DNA of 16,133 nt from Tannerella sp. GTDB lineage: Bacteria; Bacteroidota; Bacteroidia; Bacteroidales; Tannerellaceae. The translations under genes and the position numbers were made by a program. This document shows positions 1-7,422 of the stretch, piece by piece. The notes under the pieces were generated by a model. The model saw only the letters and a program-made list of their open reading frames with translations, had not been told where the DNA came from and ran no database searches. The stretch covers positions 1-16,133 of the forward strand of contig JAITBC010000236.1 of assembly GCA_031283785.1 (NCBI GenBank), read 5' to 3'. Numbering within the stretch: position 1 is the stretch's first letter; each line of letters begins with the position of its first letter.

Positions 1-78
1 ATCTACTGACGACGACGACGGATATGCCTCAAAAAAATTAAAAACCACCGTCAAAGTCAAAATAATAATCTGTTTCAT
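1..78 (-). CDS. 5' end of a putative exported protein, cut by the window edge
   Basis: Only 26 codons are visible, from an ATG at 78 down to the window edge. The peptide starts MKQIIILTLTVVF and then has a run of four serines encoded by a short GAC/GTC repeat. A short positive start followed by a hydrophobic stretch resembles a Sec signal peptide, so this could be the start of an exported protein. The A+T-rich leader and a TAnnTTTG box at 168-175 on the same strand support a real start. No family can be assigned from so little sequence, and the gene could be broken beyond the edge. Confidence 0.45.
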   Translation of the reverse strand, partial: MKQIIILTLTVVFNFFEAYPSSSSVD

Positions 79-167
79 CTGTATATAAATTAAATTTTAA
101 CAATATAACCTGCTTCTACCAAAAACCATACACGGGAAGATTTTTTTTAACATTAGCCATACCGACG

Positions 168-175
168 CAAAGATA
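168..175 (-). promoter_or_regulatory. Bacteroidetes-type -7 box (TATCTTTG)
   Basis: Read on the minus strand the sequence is TATCTTTG, matching the Bacteroidetes sigma-ABfr -7 consensus TAnnTTTG. It lies about 90 nt upstream of the ATG at 78. The leader between contains a 14-codon mini-ORF (160 to 116). No clear TTG box was found at the usual spacing. Confidence 0.4.
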
Positions 176-226
176 AAGAAAAATTTATTATAACTTTTCT
201 CGCTCATTATAAATTTTTGCACGGCG

Positions 227-487
227 ATACCTGGCGCAATTTACGGAGATATTATCGGGTCGGTTTTTGAACGTTTCCGCATCAAAACTACCGGTTTCTC
301 CCTGTTTTCAGCCGGCAGACGTTTCGCGGACGATACGGTACTCACCGTTGCTACAATGGACGACTATGTGATATTCATAACCGACGTTGTCCACATCGTC
401 GCGTACCGTATAACCGCGATCGTTACGGGTTCGCCGGACAGCGTGCGCGTGGCCAGGCGCGTGGCCGACCGGACACCCGGCCTGTAG
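227..487 (+). pseudogene. ADP-ribosylglycohydrolase (DraG-type) N-terminal remnant
   Basis: The reading frame from 227 gives PGAIYGDIIGSVFERFRIKT and, further on, RRFADDTVLTVAT. These are the first conserved blocks of bacterial ADP-ribosylglycohydrolases: the GD(I/V)xGSxxE start and the F(A/T)DDT metal-binding motif, normally within the first 50 residues. There is no ATG. The codon in the usual initiator position is ATA at 227, which may be a decayed start. After about residue 41 the similarity ends, and the frame runs through unrelated sequence to a TAG at 485-487. The family is normally around 250 residues or more, and the other metal-ligand blocks are absent. I read this as a pseudogene fragment whose 3' part was lost. 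It is G+C-richer than its surroundings. The family call is firm, the exact right border is not. Confidence 0.7.
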
Positions 488-578
488 CGGAGCACCTGCA
501 CGTTCACACTTACTTTGTTTTGAATTAAATTTTTCATTATCTTGATAATTAATTAGTTATTATTTTTGTGTATATAAA

Positions 579-592
579 ATCCGGTACCGGAT
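579..592 (-). terminator. Perfect 14-bp palindrome followed by T-run, possible operon terminator
   Basis: ATCCGGTACCGGAT is a perfect palindrome that can fold as a 5-bp stem with a 4-nt loop. On the minus strand it is followed by TTTTATATA. It lies beyond the tandem array at the far end of the carbohydrate operon, where a terminator would be expected. The stem is short, so this is a candidate only. Confidence 0.3.
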
Positions 593-600
593 ACGAAAAA

Positions 601-852
601 AACACGGAGGTAGATTTTTTTTTCACACTGGTATTTTTTTCATCTACATGGGTGGATTTTTTATCTGCACGTGTAGATTTTTCGTTCACGCGTGTAGATT
701 TTTCATTTACACGTGTAAATTTTTTTCCCTCACGTGCAGTTTTTTTTTCCACGCGTGTAGATTTTTCATCCTCACATGCGGATAGTTCTTTTACACGTGT
801 ATTTTTTTTCACCACAGATGTATTTTTATTCTTCACAAGCGTGTTTTTTTCA
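601..852. repeat. Twelve tandem 21-bp units encoding a heptapeptide repeat on both strands
   Basis: Units begin at 601, 622, 643, 664, 685, 706, 727, 748, 769, 790, 811 and 832. Every unit is exactly 21 bp, although their sequences differ by several substitutions. The plus-strand consensus is about TTCACACGTGTAG followed by ATTTTTCA: a palindromic CACGTG or ACGCGT core and then a T-tract. A thirteenth, very degenerate unit (853-873) runs into the stop codon of the upstream lipoprotein gene. Because 21 is divisible by three, both strands stay open. The minus strand reads heptads such as KSTRVNE, KSTRADK and KNTRVKE, and the plus strand reads heptads such as TRVDFSF. The palindromic core makes both strands encode T-R-V. 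Whether it is translated is unknown. Constant spacing could reflect coding or helical phasing. Confidence 0.9.
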
Positions 853-866
853 GGGTTTTCACCAGT

Positions 867-2105
867 TTACCGGAAAATGGTTTTTATTTCACTCGCTTGT
901 ATGCCGAATAATTTTTCCATAACCGGATTCAGAGCTTCCTCCCCGCCGAGGAAATGATATACCGCATGTTTGTGCGAAATCGACTTCATCGGCTTCAGGA
1001 AGGCTGCCGGCGAAACGCTTTCCAGTTCGAGGAACGGCCCCATGATGCTGCCGTCTTCGAGCGGGCCGTCGTTGTAGGCGTTCATGGCGTCGCCGCTCAG
1101 CGGATCCTTGTCCGTGTTCCATTCCTGGCTCAGGTAGGTGGCATCGCGGTCGACGTCGTAGGTGACCACCGTCAGGCGACCGGCGTCGGGGTCGTAGTTG
1201 CCGGCCAGCGAGCGTGTGCGCCGGCCGTTCAGTCCCAGCTTGCTGCGGTAGTTGCCGTCGGTCTTGAGGCAGACGACGTCGCCGCGCAGTTTCAGCCTGT
1301 CGGCCGGTATTTCGCCGAAATAGTCGGAAGTGACGATTTTCCCCAGCTCGCGCTCGTCGCCTTCGTGATACGGTACGAGCGTGACGGCGCGGGGTGCGGT
1401 ATTGAACATGTCCAGTATCCAGATACAGACTGTGCCCGTTTCGCGCGTCCACTCGAAGTCGTTCAGGTTCGTGATTGTGTTTTCCGTCATGTAGGCCACC
1501 GTCTTCACGTCCGGAGGCAGGTCGAGACCCAGTCCGAACTTGATTTCTGTCGTCTCAATCAGCGAAACGTTACGGTCGATGCGCAGTTTCAGCCGCGAGC
1601 CGGCATAATTCGTTACTGCCGTTTCCTTTTTCATGGAGATGCTTTTCCGGTTCACAGACACGACGTCCCACGGTTCCGTGTCAATGGCCGTAGGCGTGTG
1701 CCACTGTGCATACACCTGTTCGGCGCCGGGACGGAAAAAGACCGAATATTTCCCGCCTTCCGGGCCAATCCAGAAACGGTTTTCGCCGCCGTATCCGTTC
1801 ATGTGTTCGTCCGTCACGCCGGACTCAAAGACTTTGTAGTTGACAAAGCCCAGGCTTCGTCCCCCGGTTCCGTCGGCCGTAGACGTAAAGACCTTGGCCT
1901 GGTATTTTGGCGAAACGATTATTTGCGCCCTTCCGCCGTCGGTCGATAGCACGACCGGCGTGTCGCGCTTCGACATGTACTGCAGGTCATATCCGAATGA
2001 CCCCTTCTCGAATGTATCCATATTCCTGTTTTTTGAGCCGCTGCACGACGCCGTCAGCACGCCTGCGAGCAGCAGTATTGCATAATGATTCAGTTTTCCG
2101 TTCAT
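867..2105 (-). CDS. DUF6786-like lipoprotein of the carbohydrate operon
   Basis: This is a 412-residue protein starting with a lipoprotein signal peptide: a basic start, a hydrophobic stretch and LTASC with the likely lipidated Cys21. The following sequence (GYDLQYM near residue 38, then VSPKYQAKVFTSTADG, the NGYGGENRFWIGPEGGKYS block and DTEPWD) resembles the Bacteroidota family I know as DUF6786; the name is from memory. No catalytic role is established for that family. It is probably envelope-anchored and may bind or process a glycan. It begins 10 bp after the GH116-like gene, so it is co-transcribed with it and is the last recognisable gene of the operon. The stop TAA abuts the 21-bp repeat array and shares its frame. 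The gene is rich in G+C compared with the housekeeping genes at the right of the window. Confidence 0.8.
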   Translation of the reverse strand: MNGKLNHYAILLLAGVLTASCSGSKNRNMDTFEKGSFGYDLQYMSKRDTPVVLSTDGGRAQIIVSPKYQAKVFTSTADGTGGRSLGFVNYKVFESGVTDEHMNGYGGENRFWIGPEGGKYSVFFRPGAEQVYAQWHTPTAIDTEPWDVVSVNRKSISMKKETAVTNYAGSRLKLRIDRNVSLIETTEIKFGLGLDLPPDVKTVAYMTENTITNLNDFEWTRETGTVCIWILDMFNTAPRAVTLVPYHEGDERELGKIVTSDYFGEIPADRLKLRGDVVCLKTDGNYRSKLGLNGRRTRSLAGNYDPDAGRLTVVTYDVDRDATYLSQEWNTDKDPLSGDAMNAYNDGPLEDGSIMGPFLELESVSPAAFLKPMKSISHKHAVYHFLGGEEALNPVMEKLFGIQASEIKTIFR

Positions 2106-2115
2106 AACTCACCGT

Positions 2116-4674
2116 TTATAGTTCATCGTTTTGTTTAAGCTCACATTCCGTACCGGCAACGATGCATTTATCCACTGCGACGGCGCCGTATTTCACGTCG
2201 AGGAACGGCCGTCCGTTTTTCAGTCCCACGTTGCCGAAGCCGGTGTTGGCAGACAGGAAAGAAGTGAAGTCGTTCCCTATGCGCGAATCGATGTATAGCG
2301 TCCTGTCGACGGCGTCGTAGCGCACGCCTGTCAGTCCCTGCAGCAGGCCGTAGCTGGAGAGCGCACGGGCATACCAGTGTCCGCACTCATATTCGTCGAA
2401 GGGATTGCGCACGCGGCCATCGTAACGCCCCCTGCACGCGCGGACGATGTCCAGCCCCTTCTCCACTTCGCCGGCCAGCATCAGGTGTGATGCCACCTGG
2501 TATTCAATCCCCGTCCATACCTCGTCGCTGTAAACGAAAGGCAGTGAAAGTTTCCCGCCCTCCGGCCAGCTGCACAGCAACAGTCCGCCGTCATTCCCGA
2601 AGGCAAATGACGGGCGTTGCGGATTGGCATGGTCGCTAAGGTCGGTTTTCAGGTTATGCCTGTGTACCGCGAGCAGATGACTTTTCACCTTTTCCTCATC
2701 CAGCGATTCGCCCAGGCCTGCCATCCGTGCAATCCACGACCCCAGCACGCCGTCCGACAGGCAGCCGTTGCCGTACTGGTACTTGGGGCCTTCCTTCGCG
2801 AGCAGGGCTTTAGCCTCGTCGGAATAGTTGACCGACCAGGACTGCATTCCGGTCGGGTCGGCAGCTTGCAGCCCCGTCCACTGTATCTTCTGGATGAAAT
2901 ACGCCCCGTTAAAGAGTTCGGATTCGGTGAAAGACTTCCCCTTCGCGGCGAGTTCCAGGTATGCGGAAGCGTCCTCGCCAAGGTACACGCTCATTGCGGC
3001 AAAGGCATTCAGTGCACCGAGGTAGAAACTGTTGTGCATCCCGTCCGGCCCCCAGAACTCAATGTCGTAGGTGTTGTGGTGAGGTTCTTCGATGCTGCCC
3101 GCACGTCGCGGATCCCACGTGGCGATACAGTAGTCCAGGCTGGCCTTGACCTTGGGATACATGTCGCGGAGGAACGCTTCGTCGCCCGAAATGCGCCATT
3201 CGCGGTACACTTTCATGATTCCGCCCAGCTGTCCGTCGGCCGCCGAGTAGAAGTTATGATCTACCGGGCGCAGTGGCAGTGCGGAGCGGAACGTCTGGTG
3301 TCCGTCCCTGTTCTGGCTTTCCTCAAACTCCGTGTGCCGCAGTGTTCGCTCCAGCGCCGGGAAGAGGTGCGGGATAGCCTGCGCATAATTCCATACATGC
3401 GTGCAGGAGCCGTGACACGATCCCCACGTGTCGCCGCAGCCTTCCCAGTTCCACAGGCGTCCGTCGTAGACGCGCGTCACGGTGGGCGACTTGAGTATGG
3501 TCAGGTTGGCGGCTACGGCTTCGATCACTTCCGGCGGCAGTGTTGAGTTGTAGAACGCATCGGTGAACACTTCCGTCCGCGCAAGCAGGTCGTCGTATCG
3601 GCTTTTCAGATAATCGGCCACTTCGCTCACGCTTCCGAAACGGCTGCCGTACCACGGCCTGTAATAGCCCCTGTCGGCACATTCCGCCGCCAGGCGTTCG
3701 GCCGGCACGTTGTTGTCGTTCATGTCCGCCGGATCGCCGCCCTCCCGGATGTGCGAAAAAGGCACGTACCACGCCGTATAAACCTTGACGGTCTTTCGCT
3801 CTCCGGCCTCCAGCGAAAGGGGGACGTAGAGCGAAGCTCCGGGCGCATCCGCCTCAACGGGTTTATTGTCGATCATCGCGGCATCCTTCACGGAGTTCCA
3901 TGCCATCGTCAGCCCGTCGAACCATCCCCCGCGAAACCAGCAGTGATTCACCACCGTGCCTGTCTGGTCGGTGAAGATAGCGAAGTCGCCCTGCAAGTGC
4001 GGTTCTTCCGCCGTTCCGTCCTGCGATAGTATGAAGCCGTTCGCGACAGGCTTCACGCTGTTTCTGGCCTTTCCGGAGGTACGCATAAAGTTACGCGAGT
4101 GAAAGGAAAAGACTGTTTCCAGCGCTTTGCCGCTTCTGTTCTCCAGCGTATATTCCAGGATTCCTGCTGGAAGGCCGGAATTATCCGCATCGCCCGGGAT
4201 AAAGGGGCTCCATGCGGTAATCGTCACATCTACAGGGATGTCGTCGTCGGTCAGCGACACTTTCCCGAACGGGAAGCGGGCGCTGAACGCGACATTCCGG
4301 AAACGCGGCAGACCGTAGTTCGCCCCACCCGGTCCTCCCAGTCCGCTGCCCGGCAATCCGAATTTGCGCCATTCGGCGACAGGCCCCTCCAGCACTTTGG
4401 CGCCGTTCTCGCATCCCTTCACGTGCAGTGCGGCAAACATGCCGGGTTCATGGTATATGTTCGGCAGGTGCCGCACGGACATGTGAGAAAAATATCCCGT
4501 TCCTTCGATGCAGTACATGCCCGCACCCAGCCCGCCGACGGGAAAGGCAATGCGCGAATTGTATGCGCCTTCGTAGGGACTGTTGAAAGCCCGCGGCGCG
4601 TCGCCGGCAGGGCATGTGCAGGCGCACCACAAGACGCCTGCTGTTAAAACCATTAGACAAATCTGTTTTTTCAT
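2116..4674 (-). CDS. GH116-like glycoside hydrolase (DUF608 catalytic domain), exported
   Basis: This is an 852-residue protein with an N-terminal export signal rich in Cys (residues 1-24). Residues about 30-380 form the GH116 N-terminal beta domain (RIAFPVGGLGAGMYCIEGTG). Residues about 380-800 form the alpha-helical DUF608 catalytic domain, with CTHVWNYAQAIPHLFPALER near 424-443. By analogy with human GBA2 and archaeal/bacterial GH116 enzymes, Glu411 in WNWEG is the likely nucleophile and Asp537 in NTYDIEFWGP the likely acid/base; both are present, so an active enzyme is expected. Family members act on beta-glucosides, beta-xylosides or beta-N-acetylglucosaminides, so the substrate here is not settled. 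It acts in the periplasm or at the outer membrane. It lies 83 bp after the GH172 gene and 10 bp before the lipoprotein gene. The lipobox is poor, so signal peptidase I cleavage is as plausible as lipidation. Confidence 0.88.
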   Translation of the reverse strand: MKKQICLMVLTAGVLWCACTCPAGDAPRAFNSPYEGAYNSRIAFPVGGLGAGMYCIEGTGYFSHMSVRHLPNIYHEPGMFAALHVKGCENGAKVLEGPVAEWRKFGLPGSGLGGPGGANYGLPRFRNVAFSARFPFGKVSLTDDDIPVDVTITAWSPFIPGDADNSGLPAGILEYTLENRSGKALETVFSFHSRNFMRTSGKARNSVKPVANGFILSQDGTAEEPHLQGDFAIFTDQTGTVVNHCWFRGGWFDGLTMAWNSVKDAAMIDNKPVEADAPGASLYVPLSLEAGERKTVKVYTAWYVPFSHIREGGDPADMNDNNVPAERLAAECADRGYYRPWYGSRFGSVSEVADYLKSRYDDLLARTEVFTDAFYNSTLPPEVIEAVAANLTILKSPTVTRVYDGRLWNWEGCGDTWGSCHGSCTHVWNYAQAIPHLFPALERTLRHTEFEESQNRDGHQTFRSALPLRPVDHNFYSAADGQLGGIMKVYREWRISGDEAFLRDMYPKVKASLDYCIATWDPRRAGSIEEPHHNTYDIEFWGPDGMHNSFYLGALNAFAAMSVYLGEDASAYLELAAKGKSFTESELFNGAYFIQKIQWTGLQAADPTGMQSWSVNYSDEAKALLAKEGPKYQYGNGCLSDGVLGSWIARMAGLGESLDEEKVKSHLLAVHRHNLKTDLSDHANPQRPSFAFGNDGGLLLCSWPEGGKLSLPFVYSDEVWTGIEYQVASHLMLAGEVEKGLDIVRACRGRYDGRVRNPFDEYECGHWYARALSSYGLLQGLTGVRYDAVDRTLYIDSRIGNDFTSFLSANTGFGNVGLKNGRPFLDVKYGAVAVDKCIVAGTECELKQNDEL

Positions 4675-4757
4675 GCTGTTTTTGTATTAATATAAGTTAT
4701 GTCAAAATAGTCAAAATAAAAATGAAACGAAAAATATTCATGATAGCACGAAAATAA

Positions 4758-5918
4758 TTAATTCACCTCCAGCGCCTCCCATGCCGGCAATTTCGGGAAC
4801 TTGTTGTGCGGTTCCGTCTGATACCAGAACACAACCGACGCAATGTCCGACTGCTGCGGCAGGTAACGTCCGCCATTCCGCCAGCCCAAATCCTGAATGG
4901 TGACTTTCAAATCCTTCTCAAAGCGAACGGGGTCGGCAATGTGCCAGCGGTACAGGCCGAAACGCTGCTGTGAACGGTATGTTCCGTCCGGACGAATCAC
5001 CTGCGACAGACCGCAGTATGGCGTACAAAACTCTTTGTACTGTCCTTCGCGGTCGAAATTGTACGATCCGCAGAAATAATCCTCCGTTCCGGTGCCGCAA
5101 ATCGTCGGGAATTTCGTGTCGCCGTCCATAAAGAACTTGATTTCGCCTTCGCCCCACCAGCCGTTGTTGTTCACGCCCCAGGCCATGTAAACGCCGACGT
5201 AGTGGCCTTTCCCGCGTATGTTGTCCACAATCGTATAGTCCGACGTCGTGTTTGTATTGCTGCGCCGCCACTGCGCGTGAAAATATGCCGCATCGTCGGG
5301 CACATCCGTCAGCGTGTAGTCAATCTGGTAATACAGCGTCATTGCGTCCTTGTCGTTGATATTTTCCATCGTGATTTTGCATTTTTTGCGGAAAGGCATA
5401 GTCCAGTAGCAGTTGAACGCGCTTCCCGGATTCACGCATACCGCCAGTGAATTTAACGGTGCATACACTCCCCATCCCATGCCGAAGAAGTCGCCGACGG
5501 GACATTCCACCGAAGGCTCTTTTTCGTCATCCCAATAGATACGCATAATCGTAAACCGCCAATTCCCCGTTGGCGTCATCCAGATATGCTGTATGGCTCC
5601 TGGGCCTTCCATTTCGGCGATTGTGAACGTTTCGCCGGATTCAATCCGGATATACGGATTCACTTTCCAGCCCTGTCCCAAGTCGCGGGCGGCATTCGTT
5701 GCGTTCGCTACATTCCGTTTGTCTTTGTCCTTCGGGTCGGCCATGCCACCCTTGCCCTTTTCGCCGGTAAAATTTTCCGGACTGATGGAGCGCGTTCTGG
5801 CGTTCGACAAACGATACAGATTGCCCATGTTATTGTCCAGTCCGTTGTATGGATACTGCTGGGCAAAAACCGATACGGTGAAAAACATCGCCGTAACAAA
5901 AATTCCAATACATTTCAT
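4758..5918 (-). CDS. GH172 (DUF2961) family glycoside hydrolase, exported
   Basis: This is a 386-residue protein with a clear signal peptide (hydrophobic residues 5-18, VFAQ, cleavage near residue 20). The remainder is a single DUF2961 domain: GAIQHIWMT near 108-115, FGMGWG near 145-150, WWGEGEIKFFMDGD near 254-267 and GTGTEDYF at 275-282. Glu257 or Glu259 together with Glu279 are the likely catalytic acids by comparison with GH172 enzymes; I am not certain of the exact pairing. Characterised GH172 members act on difructose dianhydride, alpha-D-fructofuranosides or alpha-D-arabinofuranosides, so furanoside cleavage is the best general guess. It lies 49 bp after the transporter gene and 83 bp before the GH116-like gene, as part of one operon. 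No promoter box was found in the flanking gaps. Confidence 0.88.
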   Translation of the reverse strand: MKCIGIFVTAMFFTVSVFAQQYPYNGLDNNMGNLYRLSNARTRSISPENFTGEKGKGGMADPKDKDKRNVANATNAARDLGQGWKVNPYIRIESGETFTIAEMEGPGAIQHIWMTPTGNWRFTIMRIYWDDEKEPSVECPVGDFFGMGWGVYAPLNSLAVCVNPGSAFNCYWTMPFRKKCKITMENINDKDAMTLYYQIDYTLTDVPDDAAYFHAQWRRSNTNTTSDYTIVDNIRGKGHYVGVYMAWGVNNNGWWGEGEIKFFMDGDTKFPTICGTGTEDYFCGSYNFDREGQYKEFCTPYCGLSQVIRPDGTYRSQQRFGLYRWHIADPVRFEKDLKVTIQDLGWRNGGRYLPQQSDIASVVFWYQTEPHNKFPKLPAWEALEVN

Positions 5919-5967
5919 GATAAATCAAATTTTAAATTAAACATAATATTAATTCTCGTATTTACTC

Positions 5968-7386
5968 TCATTTCATGTCAAATTTCCGGCACACGACCAG
6001 GCTGTAGCAGGCAATGACGCCAAACGCTATTGCCGGAATCCAGTACGCCAGCTCAATACTCGACGAATCGGATACAATTCCCTGTATTTGCGTCAAAACG
6101 GCTGCTCCGGCAATCGCCATGACCATGCCGGCGCCGCCGATTTTGGTATCGTCGCCCAATCCCCGTATGCCGATGCCGTATATGGTCGGGAACATCAGCG
6201 ACATGCAGGCCGTAATGCCCATCAGTGCATATACACCGGTGAATCCTTTGCCGTAAACCGTCAGCAGGCAGCAGGCAACTGCCGCAACGGACAAGGCGGC
6301 AAGTATTTTACGCGGTTGAATGTATTTCATCAGTCCGGTGCAGACAAAGCGTGCAATCACAAACAGAATCAGCGACATGATGTAATACGTTGCGCCGGCC
6401 TGTTCCGAAGTCCGTGGAAGTAAGTCGTTTAACCCAATCGCCTCGCACGCATTATAAAATCCTGCCGCGACCGGTTCCACGCTCCGTAGCGCCTGAACCA
6501 CCTGCTCCGGCGATGCGTAAGCGCCAAGCGAAGCCACCACGCCGTCCAGATTCAGTTGCTGCATGGCGTAACGGATGACGAAAGACCAGACCGATATTTG
6601 TGCACCCACATAGAAAAACTGGGCGACAACGCCCCACACATAGTTCCTGTTTTTCATCAGCCGTTTAAACGTCGCGCCAAACTCCGGTTTCTGTCCGCCT
6701 TCCTTCATATTCGGCATTTTCGTAAACAGGATAGCCAGCAGCAACCCAAACATCACCATGCCCAACACCACGTAGGTCATCGTTACCGAATTTAATTCTC
6801 CGCCCTGTATTTCGGCCAGTTCGGAAGCCTTAAGCGCAGATCTCTCGGAAGCGGTGAACAAATTCAGCTGCGACAGAATGAATACCTGGCTGATGACAAC
6901 GCCTGAAATCGCGCCGAAGGGGTTGAAAGATTGGGAAAAATTCAGCCGCCGGGTAGCCGTTTCCTCCGGCCCGATGGCGCACACGTACGAGTTGGCAGAT
7001 GTCTCCAGCACGGAAAGACCGGCAAACAATATGAAAATCGCTACCAGATACATTATAAAACTCACTTCCGCATTGATTTGCAGACAAAGCATCGCCGGAT
7101 AGAACAGGAAACACCCGCCGGCATAAAGCATCAGTCCCAGCAATACGCCGGACTTGTACGTATATTTTTTGATAAAAAGCGCCCCTGGAACAGCGCAGCA
7201 GCCGTATCCGAGCAAGTAACACACAATCTGTATCCAGGCCGTTTTGGAATCGGACAGACTCATGATTCGCTTAAAGGCTGCCAGCATGGTATCGGTCAGA
7301 TTGTTCGGCACCGCCCACGCAAAAAACAGCGTTGTTAATAAAATGAACGGCCAGAGCACATTCCTAAGTACAATTTTCTGTTTCAT
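5968..7386 (-). CDS. FucP-like sugar:H+ symporter (major facilitator superfamily)
   Basis: This is a 472-residue inner-membrane protein with hydrophobic segments compatible with 12 transmembrane helices. Family signatures are LFFAWAVPNNLTDTM (residues about 20-34) and LETSANSYVCAIGPEETATR (127-146) followed by NFSQSFNPFGAISG. Asp32 and Glu128 sit where the proton-relay residues of E. coli FucP (Asp46 and Glu135) lie, so proton-coupled sugar uptake is expected. The sugar itself cannot be read from the sequence; the family takes fucose, glucose, galactose, N-acetylglucosamine and others. It is the first structural gene after the regulator (63-bp gap), and that gap holds an operator candidate. 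It presumably imports the monosaccharide released by the two downstream glycosidases. Confidence 0.9.
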   Translation of the reverse strand: MKQKIVLRNVLWPFILLTTLFFAWAVPNNLTDTMLAAFKRIMSLSDSKTAWIQIVCYLLGYGCCAVPGALFIKKYTYKSGVLLGLMLYAGGCFLFYPAMLCLQINAEVSFIMYLVAIFILFAGLSVLETSANSYVCAIGPEETATRRLNFSQSFNPFGAISGVVISQVFILSQLNLFTASERSALKASELAEIQGGELNSVTMTYVVLGMVMFGLLLAILFTKMPNMKEGGQKPEFGATFKRLMKNRNYVWGVVAQFFYVGAQISVWSFVIRYAMQQLNLDGVVASLGAYASPEQVVQALRSVEPVAAGFYNACEAIGLNDLLPRTSEQAGATYYIMSLILFVIARFVCTGLMKYIQPRKILAALSVAAVACCLLTVYGKGFTGVYALMGITACMSLMFPTIYGIGIRGLGDDTKIGGAGMVMAIAGAAVLTQIQGIVSDSSSIELAYWIPAIAFGVIACYSLVVCRKFDMK

Positions 7387-7422
7387 GATATAATAAATTT
7401 AGTTTTAATCCATTTTATACGC

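Larger units (their letters stand above)
549..866 (-). other. Open heptad-repeat frame directly after the lipoprotein stop codon
   Basis: The minus-strand frame immediately after the TAA of the DUF6786-like gene (867-869) remains open to a stop at 549-551. It contains about eleven heptads with consensus K-(S/N)-T-R-V-(D/N)-(E/K). The first usable initiation codon is a GTG at 836, and there is no ATG. Because the frame matches the upstream gene, the peptide could be a small basic, low-complexity protein, or a tail added by stop-codon readthrough or exposed by loss of the stop. Its non-repeat end (549-600) reads SYPVPDFIYTKIITN. I do not recognise a known family. It may equally be non-coding repeat DNA that happens to stay open. 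Confidence 0.3.

Noticed and set aside
364..537. Minus-strand 57-codon frame starting MKNLIQNKVSVNVQ
   Set aside because: It has a plausible A+T-rich leader, but it is short, resembles no family I know, and overlaps the antisense of the ADP-ribosylglycohydrolase remnant. It may be another relic.
601..852. Possible CRISPR array
   Set aside because: The 21-bp units are contiguous, with no unique spacers, and no cas gene is present.
568..957. Plus-strand frame of 129 codons through the repeat array
   Set aside because: It has a non-ATG start, is rich in Phe only because of the T-tracts, and runs into the antisense of the lipoprotein gene. It is open mainly because of the 21-bp period. A TATTTTTG box at 561-568 on this strand is probably chance in A+T-rich DNA.
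954..1949. Long plus-strand frame (331 codons) opposite the lipoprotein gene
   Set aside because: Shadow of a G+C-rich gene; the minus strand has the signal peptide, the family motifs and the operon context.
2617..3546. Long plus-strand frame opposite the GH116-like gene
   Set aside because: Shadow frame; the GH116 catalytic motifs are on the minus strand.
6662..6675. CGTTTAAACG palindrome resembling the operator candidates
   Set aside because: It lies inside the transporter coding sequence, is centred on TTAA rather than CG, and lacks the GCTTAA flank.
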